A stretch of 64,000 nt of DNA, taken from NCBI GenBank assembly GCA_947503555.1, contig CANNEE010000002.1:62001-126000 (forward strand), read 5' to 3'. The position numbers were made by a program, and so were the translations under genes. Shown here piece after piece: positions 55,627 through 64,000 of the stretch (position 1 is the first letter of the stretch; every line of letters begins with the position of its first letter). Under the pieces are notes generated by a model, which saw only the letters and a list, made by a program, of their open reading frames with translations, was not told the origin of the DNA and made no database searches. Source of the DNA: an uncultured Shewanella sp. GTDB taxonomy: Bacteria; Pseudomonadota; Gammaproteobacteria; Enterobacterales; Shewanellaceae.

Positions 55627-56493
55627 TTGAGTACCCAGCACCATGTTGAATTGAAGAATTTACCTTCTTTAATTTCACTGTATCGTAAGATCTTTTTTGC
55701 ACGCAAGCCTGGTTGGGATCAGCAGATGCTGCCTAATATCAAGGTTTGTGCCAACGAGATCCAGGTATCCAAGTCAAGAGTCGCTCAGTATGCCCAGGTT
55801 TGTGGATTTGATTTCGACGGTAAGCTGTTACCGCCTACTTACTTATATGTAAAAGTATTTAGGTTGCATGCCACTGTGTTTAACCATGATGGCATTACTT
55901 TTCCGCTATTAGGCATGATTCACTTGCGAAACAGCATTAGCCAATATCGCCCAGTTAGTTGCGATGAGCGTTTTAACCTAGAGGTAGAGTTAACCGATAG
56001 TCGAGTGACTGATTCGGGTCTTGAGTTTGATTTGATTTCACGTGTTCATGTCGCTGAAGAACTCGTATGGGAAGCGACGTCGACTTACTTGTATCGAATC
56101 GAAAAACAGGGACGCCGCGCTAGGCCGCCTAAGGCTAGTGATATTGAATGGCAAGCGCCTGTTAGTTGGCAATTAGAAGATGATTTAGGCCGACGTTATG
56201 CTAGAGCTTCTGGCGACTATAACTTAATTCACTTACACCCTATGTTATCTAAACGTTTTGGTTTTGATAGGGTGCTAGCCCACGGTATGTGGTCAAAGGC
56301 AAGGTGTGTGGCAGAACTTATGCCAAGTATTGATAATCGTCCTGTAAAAATTGATGTTGCCTTTAAGCTGCCGCTATTTATGCCAAGCGAAGTCACTTTT
56401 GCTGCTCAGGCTACTGAAAACGGCCAGCGCTTTGAACTTAGAGATCAAAGGGGGCGACGTCCTCATCTAACTGGTGAGATTAGCTACTTATAA
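55627..56493 (+). CDS. MaoC/hot-dog-fold dehydratase-like protein
   Basis: 288 aa from a TTG start that has AGGAG 7 nt upstream; no nearby ATG is in frame. The C-terminal MaoC motif is ARASGDYNLIHLHPMLSKRF followed by LAHGMWSKARC, with the catalytic Asp/His pattern. The N-terminal half is a second, degenerate hot-dog domain. It may hydrate or bind an enoyl thioester. It is monocistronic and ended by a GC-rich terminator. Confidence 0.86.
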   Translation: MSTQHHVELKNLPSLISLYRKIFFARKPGWDQQMLPNIKVCANEIQVSKSRVAQYAQVCGFDFDGKLLPPTYLYVKVFRLHATVFNHDGITFPLLGMIHLRNSISQYRPVSCDERFNLEVELTDSRVTDSGLEFDLISRVHVAEELVWEATSTYLYRIEKQGRRARPPKASDIEWQAPVSWQLEDDLGRRYARASGDYNLIHLHPMLSKRFGFDRVLAHGMWSKARCVAELMPSIDNRPVKIDVAFKLPLFMPSEVTFAAQATENGQRFELRDQRGRRPHLTGEISYL

Positions 56494-56496
56494 TAT

Positions 56497-56517
56497 CGGC
56501 GCCTTTGGCGCCGTTTT
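56497..56517 (+). terminator. Terminator after the MaoC-like gene
   Basis: A perfect stem CGGCGCC / GGCGCCG with a TTT loop and four T residues, directly after the stop codon. Confidence 0.8.
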
Positions 56518-56707
56518 CATATGAGAACAGCTGGTTTTCTCTGCGTATAAACAACGAAGGAATTTGACCTAGATTCAGAAAAAGTGAATTAATGATTATT
56601 GCTGCTTTGGTCGTTTTTCATTTTCGACTAATATGACCTCGCTTTACTAGCCTAATGCCGAAGCCTTTCGCTACACCCCTATGTTATAACAGGTAAGGAG
56701 TTTGCTC

Positions 56708-58420
56708 ATGCTGACTGATATCGAGATTTCTCGTCAGGCTGAATTGCTTCCAATACAAGATATTGCCAATAAATTAGGACTATTGGAGAGTGACATTGAT
56801 TGTTTTGGAAAGAACAAAGCTAAAGTTAAATTATCTGTAAAGCAAAGAGCTCAAACTCAGCCTAAAGGTAAGTTAGTCATAGTCACGGCAGTCACGCCGA
56901 CTCCCTATGGTGAAGGCAAGACAGTCACCAGTATAGGGCTCACCCAAGGCTTAGACTCTATAGGGAAAAAAGCCTGTGCCTGTATTCGTCAACCAAGCAT
57001 GGGCCCAGTATTTGGCATTAAAGGCGGCGCAGCTGGCGGCGGTTATGCCCAAGTCGTACCTATGGATGCGCTCAACTTGCACCTTACCGGCGATATCCAT
57101 GCGGTTACAAGTGCCCATAATTTAGCAGCAGCGGCGATTGATGCGAGACTCTACCATGAAACAAGGTTGGGTTCTGAAGAGTATCAACGCCAAGCAGGAG
57201 TGCCCGCGCTGGATATCAATCCAGAACAAATACTTTGGCGCCGAGTGATAGATCATAATGAGCGTAGTTTGAGGCAGATAAAAGTAGGCTATGGTGAGAT
57301 CAATGGTCCTGTACATGATGCTGGTTTTGATATTACTGCTGCATCAGAGTTAATGGCCATATTAGCCTTGAGCGCTGATCTGCAGGATATGCGCAGGCGT
57401 ATCGGCCGTATCGAACTGGCTTATAGTCATAATGGTGATGTGATAACTGCAGAGACTTTAGGTGTTGCTGGTGCTATGACTGCTATTATGAAGCAGGCGA
57501 TAGAGCCTACGCTGATGCAGACATTGTCAGGCGCACCTTGTCTTATTCATGCAGGCCCTTTTGCAAACATTGCCCATGGTAACTCTTCGATTATTGCCGA
57601 TGATATTGCGCTGCAATTTGCCGATTATGTGGTGACCGAAGGTGGCTTCGGATCTGATATGGGATTTGAGAAATTCTGTAATATTAAGGTGAGGCAATCA
57701 GGAAAAGCACCAAGTGCAGTTGTATTAGTGACGACCCTAAAGGCGCTAAAAGCCAATTCAGGTATAGAATCCGATGCAGATATCAATAGCCCAGATATGC
57801 ACAGATTACAGGCAGGGTTTGCAAACCTAGAATGGCATATTAACAATGCGGCTCAATATGGCGTACCTGTCGTTGTGGCAATTAATCGTTTTGCGGCCGA
57901 CAGCCATGATGAACTGCAGTGGCTACAGAATAAGATTGCAAATACCAAGGCATTTGATTGCGCCCTCAGTGATGCCTTTACTCAAGGAGCAAGAGGTGCT
58001 GAGGAGTTAGCCAAGAAAGTCGTCGCGGCTTGTGAACAACCCTGCCAATTTAATCTGTTATATGAAAATGATACAAGTATTGAAGCTAAGTTGATGACCT
58101 TAGCTGAAGTGGGACTTGGCGGATCAAGTGTGAGCTTAAGTGACAAGGCCAAAGCCCAGTTAGCTTTACTAAAAGCAAAAGGGGTTGAACATCTACCAAT
58201 TTGCTTAGCTAAAACCCCTATGTCGATAAGTCATGATCCAAAGCTGAAAGGTGTGCCCAAAGAGTTTGTTTTACCTATCGCTGAATTGAGGCTCAATGCC
58301 GGTGCCGGTTTTATTACGGCTTTGGTCGGCAAGGTGATGACTATGCCCGGTTTAGGCGTTAAACCTGGATATCTAGGGATTGATATTGATGATGAAGGCA
58401 ATATTCAAGGGCTAGCTTAA
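56708..58420 (+). CDS. fhs: Formate-tetrahydrofolate ligase
   Basis: 570 aa from the ATG at 56708, which has AAGGAG upstream; the TTG at 56702 is an alternative. It has family signatures: the P-loop [40 protein letters not shown] and [19 protein letters not shown]. It joins formate to THF with ATP, giving 10-formyl-THF for purine and formyl-Met synthesis. It is not every gammaproteobacterium's route, since many use FolD only. It is monocistronic. Confidence 0.95.
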   Translation: MLTDIEISRQAELLPIQDIANKLGLLESDIDCFGKNKAKVKLSVKQRAQTQPKGKLVIVTAVTPTPYGEGKTVTSIGLTQGLDSIGKKACACIRQPSMGPVFGIKGGAAGGGYAQVVPMDALNLHLTGDIHAVTSAHNLAAAAIDARLYHETRLGSEEYQRQAGVPALDINPEQILWRRVIDHNERSLRQIKVGYGEINGPVHDAGFDITAASELMAILALSADLQDMRRRIGRIELAYSHNGDVITAETLGVAGAMTAIMKQAIEPTLMQTLSGAPCLIHAGPFANIAHGNSSIIADDIALQFADYVVTEGGFGSDMGFEKFCNIKVRQSGKAPSAVVLVTTLKALKANSGIESDADINSPDMHRLQAGFANLEWHINNAAQYGVPVVVAINRFAADSHDELQWLQNKIANTKAFDCALSDAFTQGARGAEELAKKVVAACEQPCQFNLLYENDTSIEAKLMTLAEVGLGGSSVSLSDKAKAQLALLKAKGVEHLPICLAKTPMSISHDPKLKGVPKEFVLPIAELRLNAGAGFITALVGKVMTMPGLGVKPGYLGIDIDDEGNIQGLA

Positions 58421-58493
58421 TCTTGCCAGATTTGTGCTCGCTCGTTTGGGGTGAATTTGGTAAGATCTCGCCGCCTAAAATGAGGAATATATC

Positions 58494-58829
58494 GTGATTT
58501 GTGCCCATTGCTATCAGTCGTTTAATGTTAAAGAGATTAAAGAACAGAGAGGTTCTGGGTTAGCAGGACAAGTCATGTGTCCTAAGTGTGGGGCTTGGTT
58601 AGGGCGTAGCCCAAGGTTAGCCAAGGTAAAAATGTTAGGCTTTTATGGCGCATTGGCGAGCGGTTTGCTCGCTTATTTTAAGCCTGATTTATCAACTCTC
58701 GGTATCACATTAGCGATTTTCGCTGTGATTCTTCTGCTGGTAGGTCACTTTATGGACCAACTACAAACCATAGAGGCACCACCTCAAGAAGAGGTGGATG
58801 ATTATGAGCATAGGCGTAAATATCGTTAG
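58494..58829 (+). CDS. Zinc-ribbon membrane protein, unknown
   Basis: 111 aa from a GTG behind GAGGA. The N-terminal zinc ribbon is CAHC...CPKCG (residues ~3-6 and ~29-32). Two membrane helices follow (MLGFYGALASGLLAYF, LGITLAIFAVILLLVGHF), then an acidic/basic tail. Function not recognised. Its stop overlaps by 4 nt the stop of a 41-aa gene on the opposite strand. Confidence 0.78.
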   Translation: MICAHCYQSFNVKEIKEQRGSGLAGQVMCPKCGAWLGRSPRLAKVKMLGFYGALASGLLAYFKPDLSTLGITLAIFAVILLLVGHFMDQLQTIEAPPQEEVDDYEHRRKYR

Positions 58830-58951
58830 TCGATCACTTTTACTTGATCAGCTAAAGAGGTTTCTACATAGTAGATGCCGCCAAGTATCAGCCCTAGAAG
58901 GGTCACTAGGGTAAGAATAAGTCCTAGATTTTCACGTAAGAAGTTCAACAT
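58826..58951 (-). CDS. 41-residue single-pass membrane protein
   Basis: From the ATG at 58951 to TAA at 58826 on the - strand, 41 aa. One hydrophobic helix covers residues ~9-28 (LGLILTLVTLLGLILGGIYY), ending in a hydrophilic tail (ETSLADQVKVID). A clear AAGGTGG ribosome site sits 8 nt upstream. It is convergent and overlapping with the zinc-ribbon gene. Real small membrane proteins look like this; the function is unknown. Confidence 0.72.
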   Translation of the reverse strand: MLNFLRENLGLILTLVTLLGLILGGIYYVETSLADQVKVID

Positions 58952-59256
58952 AAATTCCACCTTTTATTATTTATCCTATTGCGGCTTTTTATCCGTGTGC
59001 GCTAATTATGGTATTCTATAAGTCTTGTCTTAAGTTAATATTAAGCTATATTTGCTTAAGTTACTGTGAAAATAGTGTCCAACATAGCGGTGATTATCCT
59101 TTTGTTATTACTTGATAAATTGTAATTGTTGTAACTGGTTGTTACTTTTGTTGTCGAGAACTCCTTGCAACTAAAAGAGTAGCTGGAATACACTTGGCGA
59201 AAAATTTTCATATTGGTTAAGTCGTTAGACTAATTTCGGAATCTATTTCTGTGGTA

Positions 59257-59538
59257 ATGAGACGAGTATATAAACAAGGATTAGCGATATGGCTTTGTGC
59301 CGTATTGTCTTTGTTGTCGTTTGCTGCAGCAAGTCATAGTCATAGTGGGGATGACCAATCCGTCATTGAATGTACCCTGTGTGTACATCAACACCAGTTA
59401 AATAAGAGTTTACCCAGTATTAGCTTTTCGCTGAATGTAGATATTCAGCATTATATAGTCACTGAAGACAAACATACTCCTTGTGCGTCGGTTTTTTGTG
59501 TTTACTACCATAGTCGTGCCCCGCCAACTTTCTCCTAA
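59257..59538 (+). CDS. Small exported His/Cys protein, possible zinc chaperone
   Basis: 93 aa from the ATG at 59257; a GTG at 59251 is possible. The signal segment is LAIWLCAVLSLLSFAAA. It is followed by HSHSGDD, ECTLCVHQHQLNK and further Cys/His residues (TPCASVFCVYYHSR). The gene precedes a metal-uptake operon, and small proteins of this kind are known as accessory or zinc-chaperone proteins of zinc uptake loci. The assignment rests on context. Confidence 0.65.
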   Translation: MRRVYKQGLAIWLCAVLSLLSFAAASHSHSGDDQSVIECTLCVHQHQLNKSLPSISFSLNVDIQHYIVTEDKHTPCASVFCVYYHSRAPPTFS

Positions 59539-59614
59539 CTTCATCAAATAATTTTAATTTTTATTGTCACTCAATCTGAAATTGAGTGAATGCTTGTTGT
59601 ATTTTGGAGAAAAA

Positions 59615-60859
59615 ATGAAACTGCTTAAACTAAGTGCATCTGCACTGGCTGTAACTTGTGTATTAGCTTCTCAATCTGTTGTTGCTCAAGATATTCCGAC
59701 GCTATCTAATCCCGCAATTAGTGCCGTACTTGATGGCTATTATCAAACTGGTGACCGCCCTATGGTAGAGCGTGAAGAAGGTTTTGGTTTAGGTCATACT
59801 GAGCTGGCATTAAGTGCGAACATTGATGATCTTTTCTACGGGAAAATCACTACCGTCTTAGAAACATCAGATAGTGAAACTGAGCTTGTTCTGGAAGAAG
59901 CCTTTATTCAAACTTTGACTATGCCAGCAGGCTTCTCTATTCGTGCGGGACGTTTTCTTTCTGATATTGGTTATTTAAATAACCAGCATCCACATACAGA
60001 TGCCTTTGTAAATCGTCCTGCGGCTTATCGCGCATTTCTTGGTAGCCATTATTTTGATGATGGTATTCGTCTTAACTATGTCGCACCGACTGATCTTTAT
60101 TGGACCATGGGTGTTGAAGCCTTTAAAGGTAAGAAATTAAGGGCTGCCGATGAACATGGTGAACGACAGTTTGATACCACAGGTGTATATAGCTTTAATA
60201 CTAAGTTTGGCGGTGATATCGGCATTGAAAGTTCTTGGCAATTTGGTTTAGCGTATCTTCGTAATGAGAATGGCCGTTTAACGCCCCATGAAGAAGAGCA
60301 TGAGGAGCACGCGGAAGAGGCTGATGTACATGCTGGTCACAACCATAGTCACAATGCCGCATACACAGGTGAAAACACTTATGTTGCAGATTTTGTTTAT
60401 AAGTGGGCACCAGATGGTAATTACAAGTACCAACACCTAACGTTAAGTGCTGAGTACCTTTATGTTGATGGCTTTAAGCCTGAAGTGGCTGCCCATGAAG
60501 ACCATGACCATGAAGAAGAGCATGAGGGAGAAGAGCACGAAGAACATCATGGTGAAGTAAACACCAAAGACTATCATCAAGGTTGGTATGTCTCAGGTGT
60601 TTATCAGCTATCGCCAAAATGGTCAGTAGGGCTGCGTTACGGTCAGCTTGATGCTCAAGTGATGCATGAAGATCACTTTGATGAGCAAGAGTTAAAAGAA
60701 ACTGAGGCTATGGTTGCTTGGCATCCAAGTCATTTCTCTGTAGTTAGACTTCAGTATACTCGCCAAGACGGTACTAACTTCCAAGGTATTACAGATGATA
60801 ATATCTTTACTCTACAGTATGTAACGACTCTGGGGGCCCATGGTGCGCATCAATTCTAA
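59615..60859 (+). CDS. Outer-membrane protein with two His/Glu-rich stretches, zinc uptake-linked
   Basis: 414 aa from the ATG at 59615 (TTGGAG upstream). The signal peptide is LSASALAVTCVLASQSVVA. The mature protein is beta-rich (FGLGHTELALSANIDDLFYG) and ends in Phe (GAHGAHQF), indicating an outer-membrane barrel. Two metal-binding loops occur at residues ~224-255 (HAGHNHSHN) and ~291-315 (HEDHDHEEEHEGEEHEEHH). It is probably a zinc-capturing porin-like protein. The gene overlaps the next by 20 nt. Confidence 0.82.
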   Translation: MKLLKLSASALAVTCVLASQSVVAQDIPTLSNPAISAVLDGYYQTGDRPMVEREEGFGLGHTELALSANIDDLFYGKITTVLETSDSETELVLEEAFIQTLTMPAGFSIRAGRFLSDIGYLNNQHPHTDAFVNRPAAYRAFLGSHYFDDGIRLNYVAPTDLYWTMGVEAFKGKKLRAADEHGERQFDTTGVYSFNTKFGGDIGIESSWQFGLAYLRNENGRLTPHEEEHEEHAEEADVHAGHNHSHNAAYTGENTYVADFVYKWAPDGNYKYQHLTLSAEYLYVDGFKPEVAAHEDHDHEEEHEGEEHEEHHGEVNTKDYHQGWYVSGVYQLSPKWSVGLRYGQLDAQVMHEDHFDEQELKETEAMVAWHPSHFSVVRLQYTRQDGTNFQGITDDNIFTLQYVTTLGAHGAHQF

Positions 60860-61751
60860 AATTGTTCGCGCAAGTGTCGCAGCGATAGGCTTAGCCTATG
60901 GCTGCACGGCACAAGCCGAGCTAAATATTTTTGCCTGTGAGCCAGAATATGCTGCTTTAGCTCAGGAGCTTGCACCTGATGCTAAGGTTTATTCTGCAAC
61001 GACAGCGCTGCAAGACCCACATCTAGTACAAGCTAGACCAAGCCTGATAGCTAAGATGCGTCAGGCCGATCTTGCCGTTTGTGCTGGTGCTGAGCTGGAG
61101 GTAGGTTGGCTACCTATGCTGCAGATGAAATCTGCTAATGCTAAGGTGCGTTCGACGGATAAAGGCCTTTTTTATGCTGCGGATCATATCGATACTTTAG
61201 ATAAGCTAGCTAAAGTGGATCGCAGCATGGGGGATGTTCACGCTCAAGGTAATCCGCATCTGCATTTTTCACCAGAGCGTATGCTACAAGTTGCTAAAGC
61301 GTTAACGGCTAAACTCATTAGCATAGATCCTGATAATAGAACTGCATATGAAAGCGCATTAAGTCAATTTCAGCAACAATGGCAACAAGCCATGGTTCGC
61401 TGGAAAAAAGAAGGTGCGGATCTCAAGGGGATGAAGGTGGTCGCTTATCATTCCAGTTTCCGTTACCTATTTGACTGGCTTGGTATAGAACAGGTCGCCG
61501 ATTTAGAGCCTAAGCCTGGTATTCCACCAAGCAGTGCACACTTAGCGAGCTTGTTGTCACGGGTAAAACAAGGTGATGTTAAAGCCATAGTGCTGACATC
61601 TTATCAAGATGATCGCGGCGCAAACTGGTTGGCCGAACGTTCGGGTTTACCTGTGGTGACGCTACCTATGTCGGTTGGGGGCAATGATCAGAGTGTCGAT
61701 CTTATCTCTTTATATGACAGTGTTATCGCTTTGCTCAAAGGTATCAAATAA
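60840..61751 (+). CDS. ZnuA-like metal-binding periplasmic protein (cluster 9 family)
   Basis: 303 aa. It starts within the end of the preceding gene, a 20-nt overlap. The signal sequence ends near GLAYGCTAQA. Family marks are ADLAVCAGAELEVGWLPML and the metal-site GNPHLHFSPERML, with further histidine in VVAYHSSFRYLFDWLG. It binds Zn2+ or Mn2+ for the permease that follows. It lacks the long His-rich loop of classical ZnuA, whose role may be taken by the outer-membrane protein. Confidence 0.86.
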   Translation: MVRINSKIVRASVAAIGLAYGCTAQAELNIFACEPEYAALAQELAPDAKVYSATTALQDPHLVQARPSLIAKMRQADLAVCAGAELEVGWLPMLQMKSANAKVRSTDKGLFYAADHIDTLDKLAKVDRSMGDVHAQGNPHLHFSPERMLQVAKALTAKLISIDPDNRTAYESALSQFQQQWQQAMVRWKKEGADLKGMKVVAYHSSFRYLFDWLGIEQVADLEPKPGIPPSSAHLASLLSRVKQGDVKAIVLTSYQDDRGANWLAERSGLPVVTLPMSVGGNDQSVDLISLYDSVIALLKGIK

Positions 61752-61754
61752 GTG

Positions 61755-62558
61755 ATGTTTGATTTAGACCTGCTCTCTATCATGTTACCAGCCTTTGCAG
61801 CCGGTATTTTGGTGCTTTCTACCCACGTTGTTTTGGGGCGTCAGGTGTTAGTGCGCGGGATTATCTTTATCGATCTCGCCATTGCGCAAGTTGCAGCGCT
61901 TGGTTCTATTGTGGCTCATTTAAATCATGATATTGAGCACTTGCCTTATTCAAATGTGTGGATGCCAGCGCTATTTGCGTTGGCGGGAGCTGGGGTTATT
62001 GCTTGGTTATCTAAGCGCATGGCTCATGAGCTTGAAGCCATGATTGGTTGCTTCTATGTACTGGCGGCCGTAACAGCAATGCTGTTGTTGGCGAATGACC
62101 CACATGGCGGAGAGCTGCTTAAACAGCTAATGTCAGGACAGATCCTCTGGGTGGGTTGGTCTCAGCTGGTGCTGCCTGCCGTTGTCTATGGTTTAGTACT
62201 TGCATTGATTTTAGTTAGACCTAAAGTGCTTGAAGGCCCTGCTTTCTACCTGTTATTTGCGATAGTGATAACGCTATCTGTGGAGCTAGTGGGCGTTTAT
62301 CTTGTCTTTAGCACCCTTATTCTTCCAGCTTTAGCATTAAATGCGTATGTGGGAAGAGGGGCTTTAGCTTGGGCTTATATGGTTGGTTTAGTCGGCTATG
62401 TATTCGGCCTTTGGCTTTCTGCTAGTTTAGATTTACCAAGTGGTGCAGCGATCGTTGCAACATTGGCCATGAGCGCGTTAGTCTTTAGACTTGGGTTGAG
62501 TCGACTTTTATCTAATCACAACAAAGAGTTGATAAAGCCGAATAATCCTGCAAGCTAG
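61755..62558 (+). CDS. ZnuB-like metal ABC transporter permease
   Basis: 267 aa from the ATG at 61755 (GTG at 61752 possible), 3 nt after the previous stop. About eight membrane helices. The ABC-3 family pattern includes VLGRQVLVRGIIFIDLAIAQ and HGGELLKQLMSGQILWVGW. It forms the membrane channel of a zinc or manganese importer. No ATP-binding subunit gene follows: the operon terminates 26 nt downstream, so the ATPase must come from elsewhere. Confidence 0.87.
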   Translation: MFDLDLLSIMLPAFAAGILVLSTHVVLGRQVLVRGIIFIDLAIAQVAALGSIVAHLNHDIEHLPYSNVWMPALFALAGAGVIAWLSKRMAHELEAMIGCFYVLAAVTAMLLLANDPHGGELLKQLMSGQILWVGWSQLVLPAVVYGLVLALILVRPKVLEGPAFYLLFAIVITLSVELVGVYLVFSTLILPALALNAYVGRGALAWAYMVGLVGYVFGLWLSASLDLPSGAAIVATLAMSALVFRLGLSRLLSNHNKELIKPNNPAS

Positions 62559-62583
62559 TTTTTACTTTGAGCTAAAATAATAC

Positions 62584-62616
62584 AAAGCGAGTCCCTTATA
62601 TTGGATTCGCTTTTTT
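62584..62616 (+). terminator. Terminator of the metal-uptake operon
   Basis: AAAGCGAGTCC / GGATTCGCTTT with one G-T wobble and six T residues, 26 nt after the permease stop. A second hairpin (GCGTAC/GTACGC) follows at 62620-62635. Confidence 0.82.
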
Positions 62617-62732
62617 ATTGCGTACAAGTGTACGCTTAAAATTCGTGAGCTCGTTAACTCGGTTGCAACAAAAGATTGAGTCACTCAAGTATGCTGGCTA
62701 TACTGTCGCCAAATATCTAGCTGGAGTTAGCC

Positions 62733-63476
62733 TTGCTTTTAGTCATAAGATCCATATTACTTATGGTACTTTTACTCCTTGCCTTTGTTTTTGGTGGACT
62801 TTTTTGTTTGCTAAGACCTATGCATAGAGACAATGTACATATGTTCGCCAAGATGTTTTCTGCAGTGACTCCTATTCTAGGAGTAAAAGTCATTTTGCGA
62901 AAACCTTCTCAGGTCAATGAAGAACCATGTATTTATCTCGCTAATCACCAGAATAATTATGATGTCTTTACCCATACGGCTATGGTGCCAAAGGGGACTG
63001 TCAGTTTAGGTAAGAAAAGTCTCGCTTGGATGCCTTTTTTTGGTCAGATGTACTGGTTATCGGGAAACATACTGATCGATAGAAAAAACCGTAGCCGCGC
63101 CTTTGATACCATGGCGCAAACAGTGCGCAAGATTAAAGAGAAGTGTCTGTCTATCTGGATTTTCCCTGAAGGCACTCGTTCCCGCGGTAGGGGGCTGTTA
63201 CCTTTCAAGGCTGGGGCATTCCATACAGCGATAGCGGCAGGTGTGCCTATGGTGCCAGTATTAGCGTCGAATCAGTGCGATATCAAGTTGAATCGTTGGA
63301 ACAATGGTGTTGTCATTATCGAGATGATGGAGCCAGTGAAAACAGAAGGTTTAACTAAATCTAATGCTAAAGAGTTATCGGCTAGAATCCATCAAGCTAT
63401 GTCTGACAAGCTTGAGCAATTAAATCGCGAAGCTGCCGCATTAATGGGTAAACCCTTGGCTTCGAATGGCGTATAA
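62733..63476 (+). CDS. plsC: 1-acyl-sn-glycerol-3-phosphate acyltransferase
   Basis: 247 aa from a TTG at 62733, which has TGGAG 6 nt upstream; the first ATG at 62763 has no ribosome site. An N-terminal membrane helix precedes the acyltransferase motifs HX4D (NHQNNYD) and FPEGTRSRG. It makes phosphatidic acid in the inner membrane. It is 32 nt from rraB and may be transcribed with it. Confidence 0.93.
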   Translation: MLLVIRSILLMVLLLLAFVFGGLFCLLRPMHRDNVHMFAKMFSAVTPILGVKVILRKPSQVNEEPCIYLANHQNNYDVFTHTAMVPKGTVSLGKKSLAWMPFFGQMYWLSGNILIDRKNRSRAFDTMAQTVRKIKEKCLSIWIFPEGTRSRGRGLLPFKAGAFHTAIAAGVPMVPVLASNQCDIKLNRWNNGVVIIEMMEPVKTEGLTKSNAKELSARIHQAMSDKLEQLNREAAALMGKPLASNGV

Positions 63477-63508
63477 TCAGCGCCAATTATTTTGTTAGGA
63501 GACAGAGA

Positions 63509-63895
63509 ATGTCGATTAAACGCCAGCTAGAAGAGCAGCGAGAAGAGAATCGCGACATAGTCAATGCTCTACTTGAAGATGGCTCTGAGCCAGATGCAGA
63601 GTATATCATTGAGCACCATTTTGCTTCGACCAACTTTGACCGTTTAGAAAAAGCCGCTGTGGACGCTTTTAAGTTAGGTTTTGAAGTGAACGATGCTGAA
63701 GAGATGGAACTAGAGAATGGTCAAATTATCTATTGTTTCGATGCTATAGCTCATCACAAGCTAGATATCGAAATGCTGGATAAAGCCGTAGAGCAGTTGA
63801 TTGAGTTGGCTCAAAAGCAGAAAGTTGATTATGACGGTTGGGGCACCTATTTTGTTGGTGACGACCCAGAAGTAGAAGACGATACCGTGCACTAG
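63509..63895 (+). CDS. rraB: Regulator of ribonuclease E activity B
   Basis: 128 aa. It has the RraB pattern: [51 protein letters not shown] and [14 protein letters not shown]. It binds RNase E and changes the degradosome's activity on a set of mRNAs. It starts 32 nt after plsC and ends at a strong terminator. Confidence 0.93.
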   Translation: MSIKRQLEEQREENRDIVNALLEDGSEPDAEYIIEHHFASTNFDRLEKAAVDAFKLGFEVNDAEEMELENGQIIYCFDAIAHHKLDIEMLDKAVEQLIELAQKQKVDYDGWGTYFVGDDPEVEDDTVH

Positions 63896-63928
63896 TCATT
63901 TTATCTATGACATAAAAAATATGACATA

Positions 63929-63957
63929 AAAAAGGAGAAGCTCAGCTTCTCCTTTTT
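63929..63957 (+). terminator. Terminator of rraB
   Basis: AAAAAGGAGAAGC / GCTTCTCCTTTTT, a perfect 13-bp stem with a TCA loop. Confidence 0.9.
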
Positions 63958-64000
63958 GGTATTCACGGTAATTTATCCTTTGACTTAGTTACTCAGATAC

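Noticed and set aside
59085-59150. Zur box before the metal-uptake operon
   Set aside because: A GTAAC-N5-GTTAC dyad is present, but it does not match the Zur consensus well enough to call.

Overview
The window looks like a chromosomal segment of a marine gammaproteobacterium, most likely Shewanella. Three things point there. The gene order cutA-dsbD-fxsA-(MATE)-groES-groEL is a gammaproteobacterial heat-shock neighbourhood. There is a polysulfide/thiosulfate reductase (psrABC-type) operon. Several small families typical of Alteromonadales are present (DUF2999, DUF3016, PA3496-like, TorF-type porin, RraB). This assignment is inferred from gene content; no 16S gene or tRNA was seen.

Layout. 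1-3.3 kb: the 3' part of a molybdopterin sulfur-compound reductase operon. 3.3-6.2 kb: a Fur-boxed lysine-rich protein with a C-terminal cysteine motif, a 10-bp tandem repeat, a Tat-exported protein and a quinone oxidoreductase. 6.4-6.7 kb: a MITE-like element. 6.9-9.6 kb: a small acidic-tailed protein and galK-galM. 10-16.6 kb: cutA-dsbD, fxsA, a MATE exporter and groESL, with sigma-32 promoters in front of both fxsA and groES. 16.6-21.1 kb: an accessory islet holding a serine recombinase, several repeat families, a DGQHR-motif (DndB-like) protein with a repeat-overlapped promoter, a decayed IS4-type transposase fragment, REP-like sequences and an acetyltransferase. 21.1-35.5 kb: regulation, signalling and housekeeping (TetR, a large HD-GYP sensor, dGTPase, chemoreceptor, S9 peptidase, PpiB, nucleoside phosphorylase). 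35.5-40 kb: a TonB receptor divergent from a sodium:alanine/glycine-type symporter.

40.2-45.8 kb is the best candidate for an undescribed functional unit. Two tandem, mutually homologous polytopic membrane proteins are followed by an outer-membrane-like beta-rich protein, an exported chalcone-isomerase-fold protein and a chemoreceptor with a multi-pass sensor region. The set is preceded by two tandem palindromes and punctuated by intergenic hairpins. 45.9-58.9 kb carries a TorF-type porin with an FNR-like site, HU, a LysR-flanked monooxygenase/oxidoreductase pair, cheD, cmoM, a MaoC-fold protein, fhs and a 41-aa membrane protein. 59.2-62.6 kb is a metal-uptake operon: a small His/Cys protein, an outer-membrane protein with two His-rich stretches, a ZnuA-like binding protein and a ZnuB-like permease, with no ATPase gene beside it. 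The window ends with plsC and rraB.

Most of the window reads as ordinary core genome. The accessory signals are concentrated at 3.3-4.4, 6.4-6.7, 16.6-21.1 and 40.2-45.8 kb. All functional statements come from reading motifs by eye; no database search was run.
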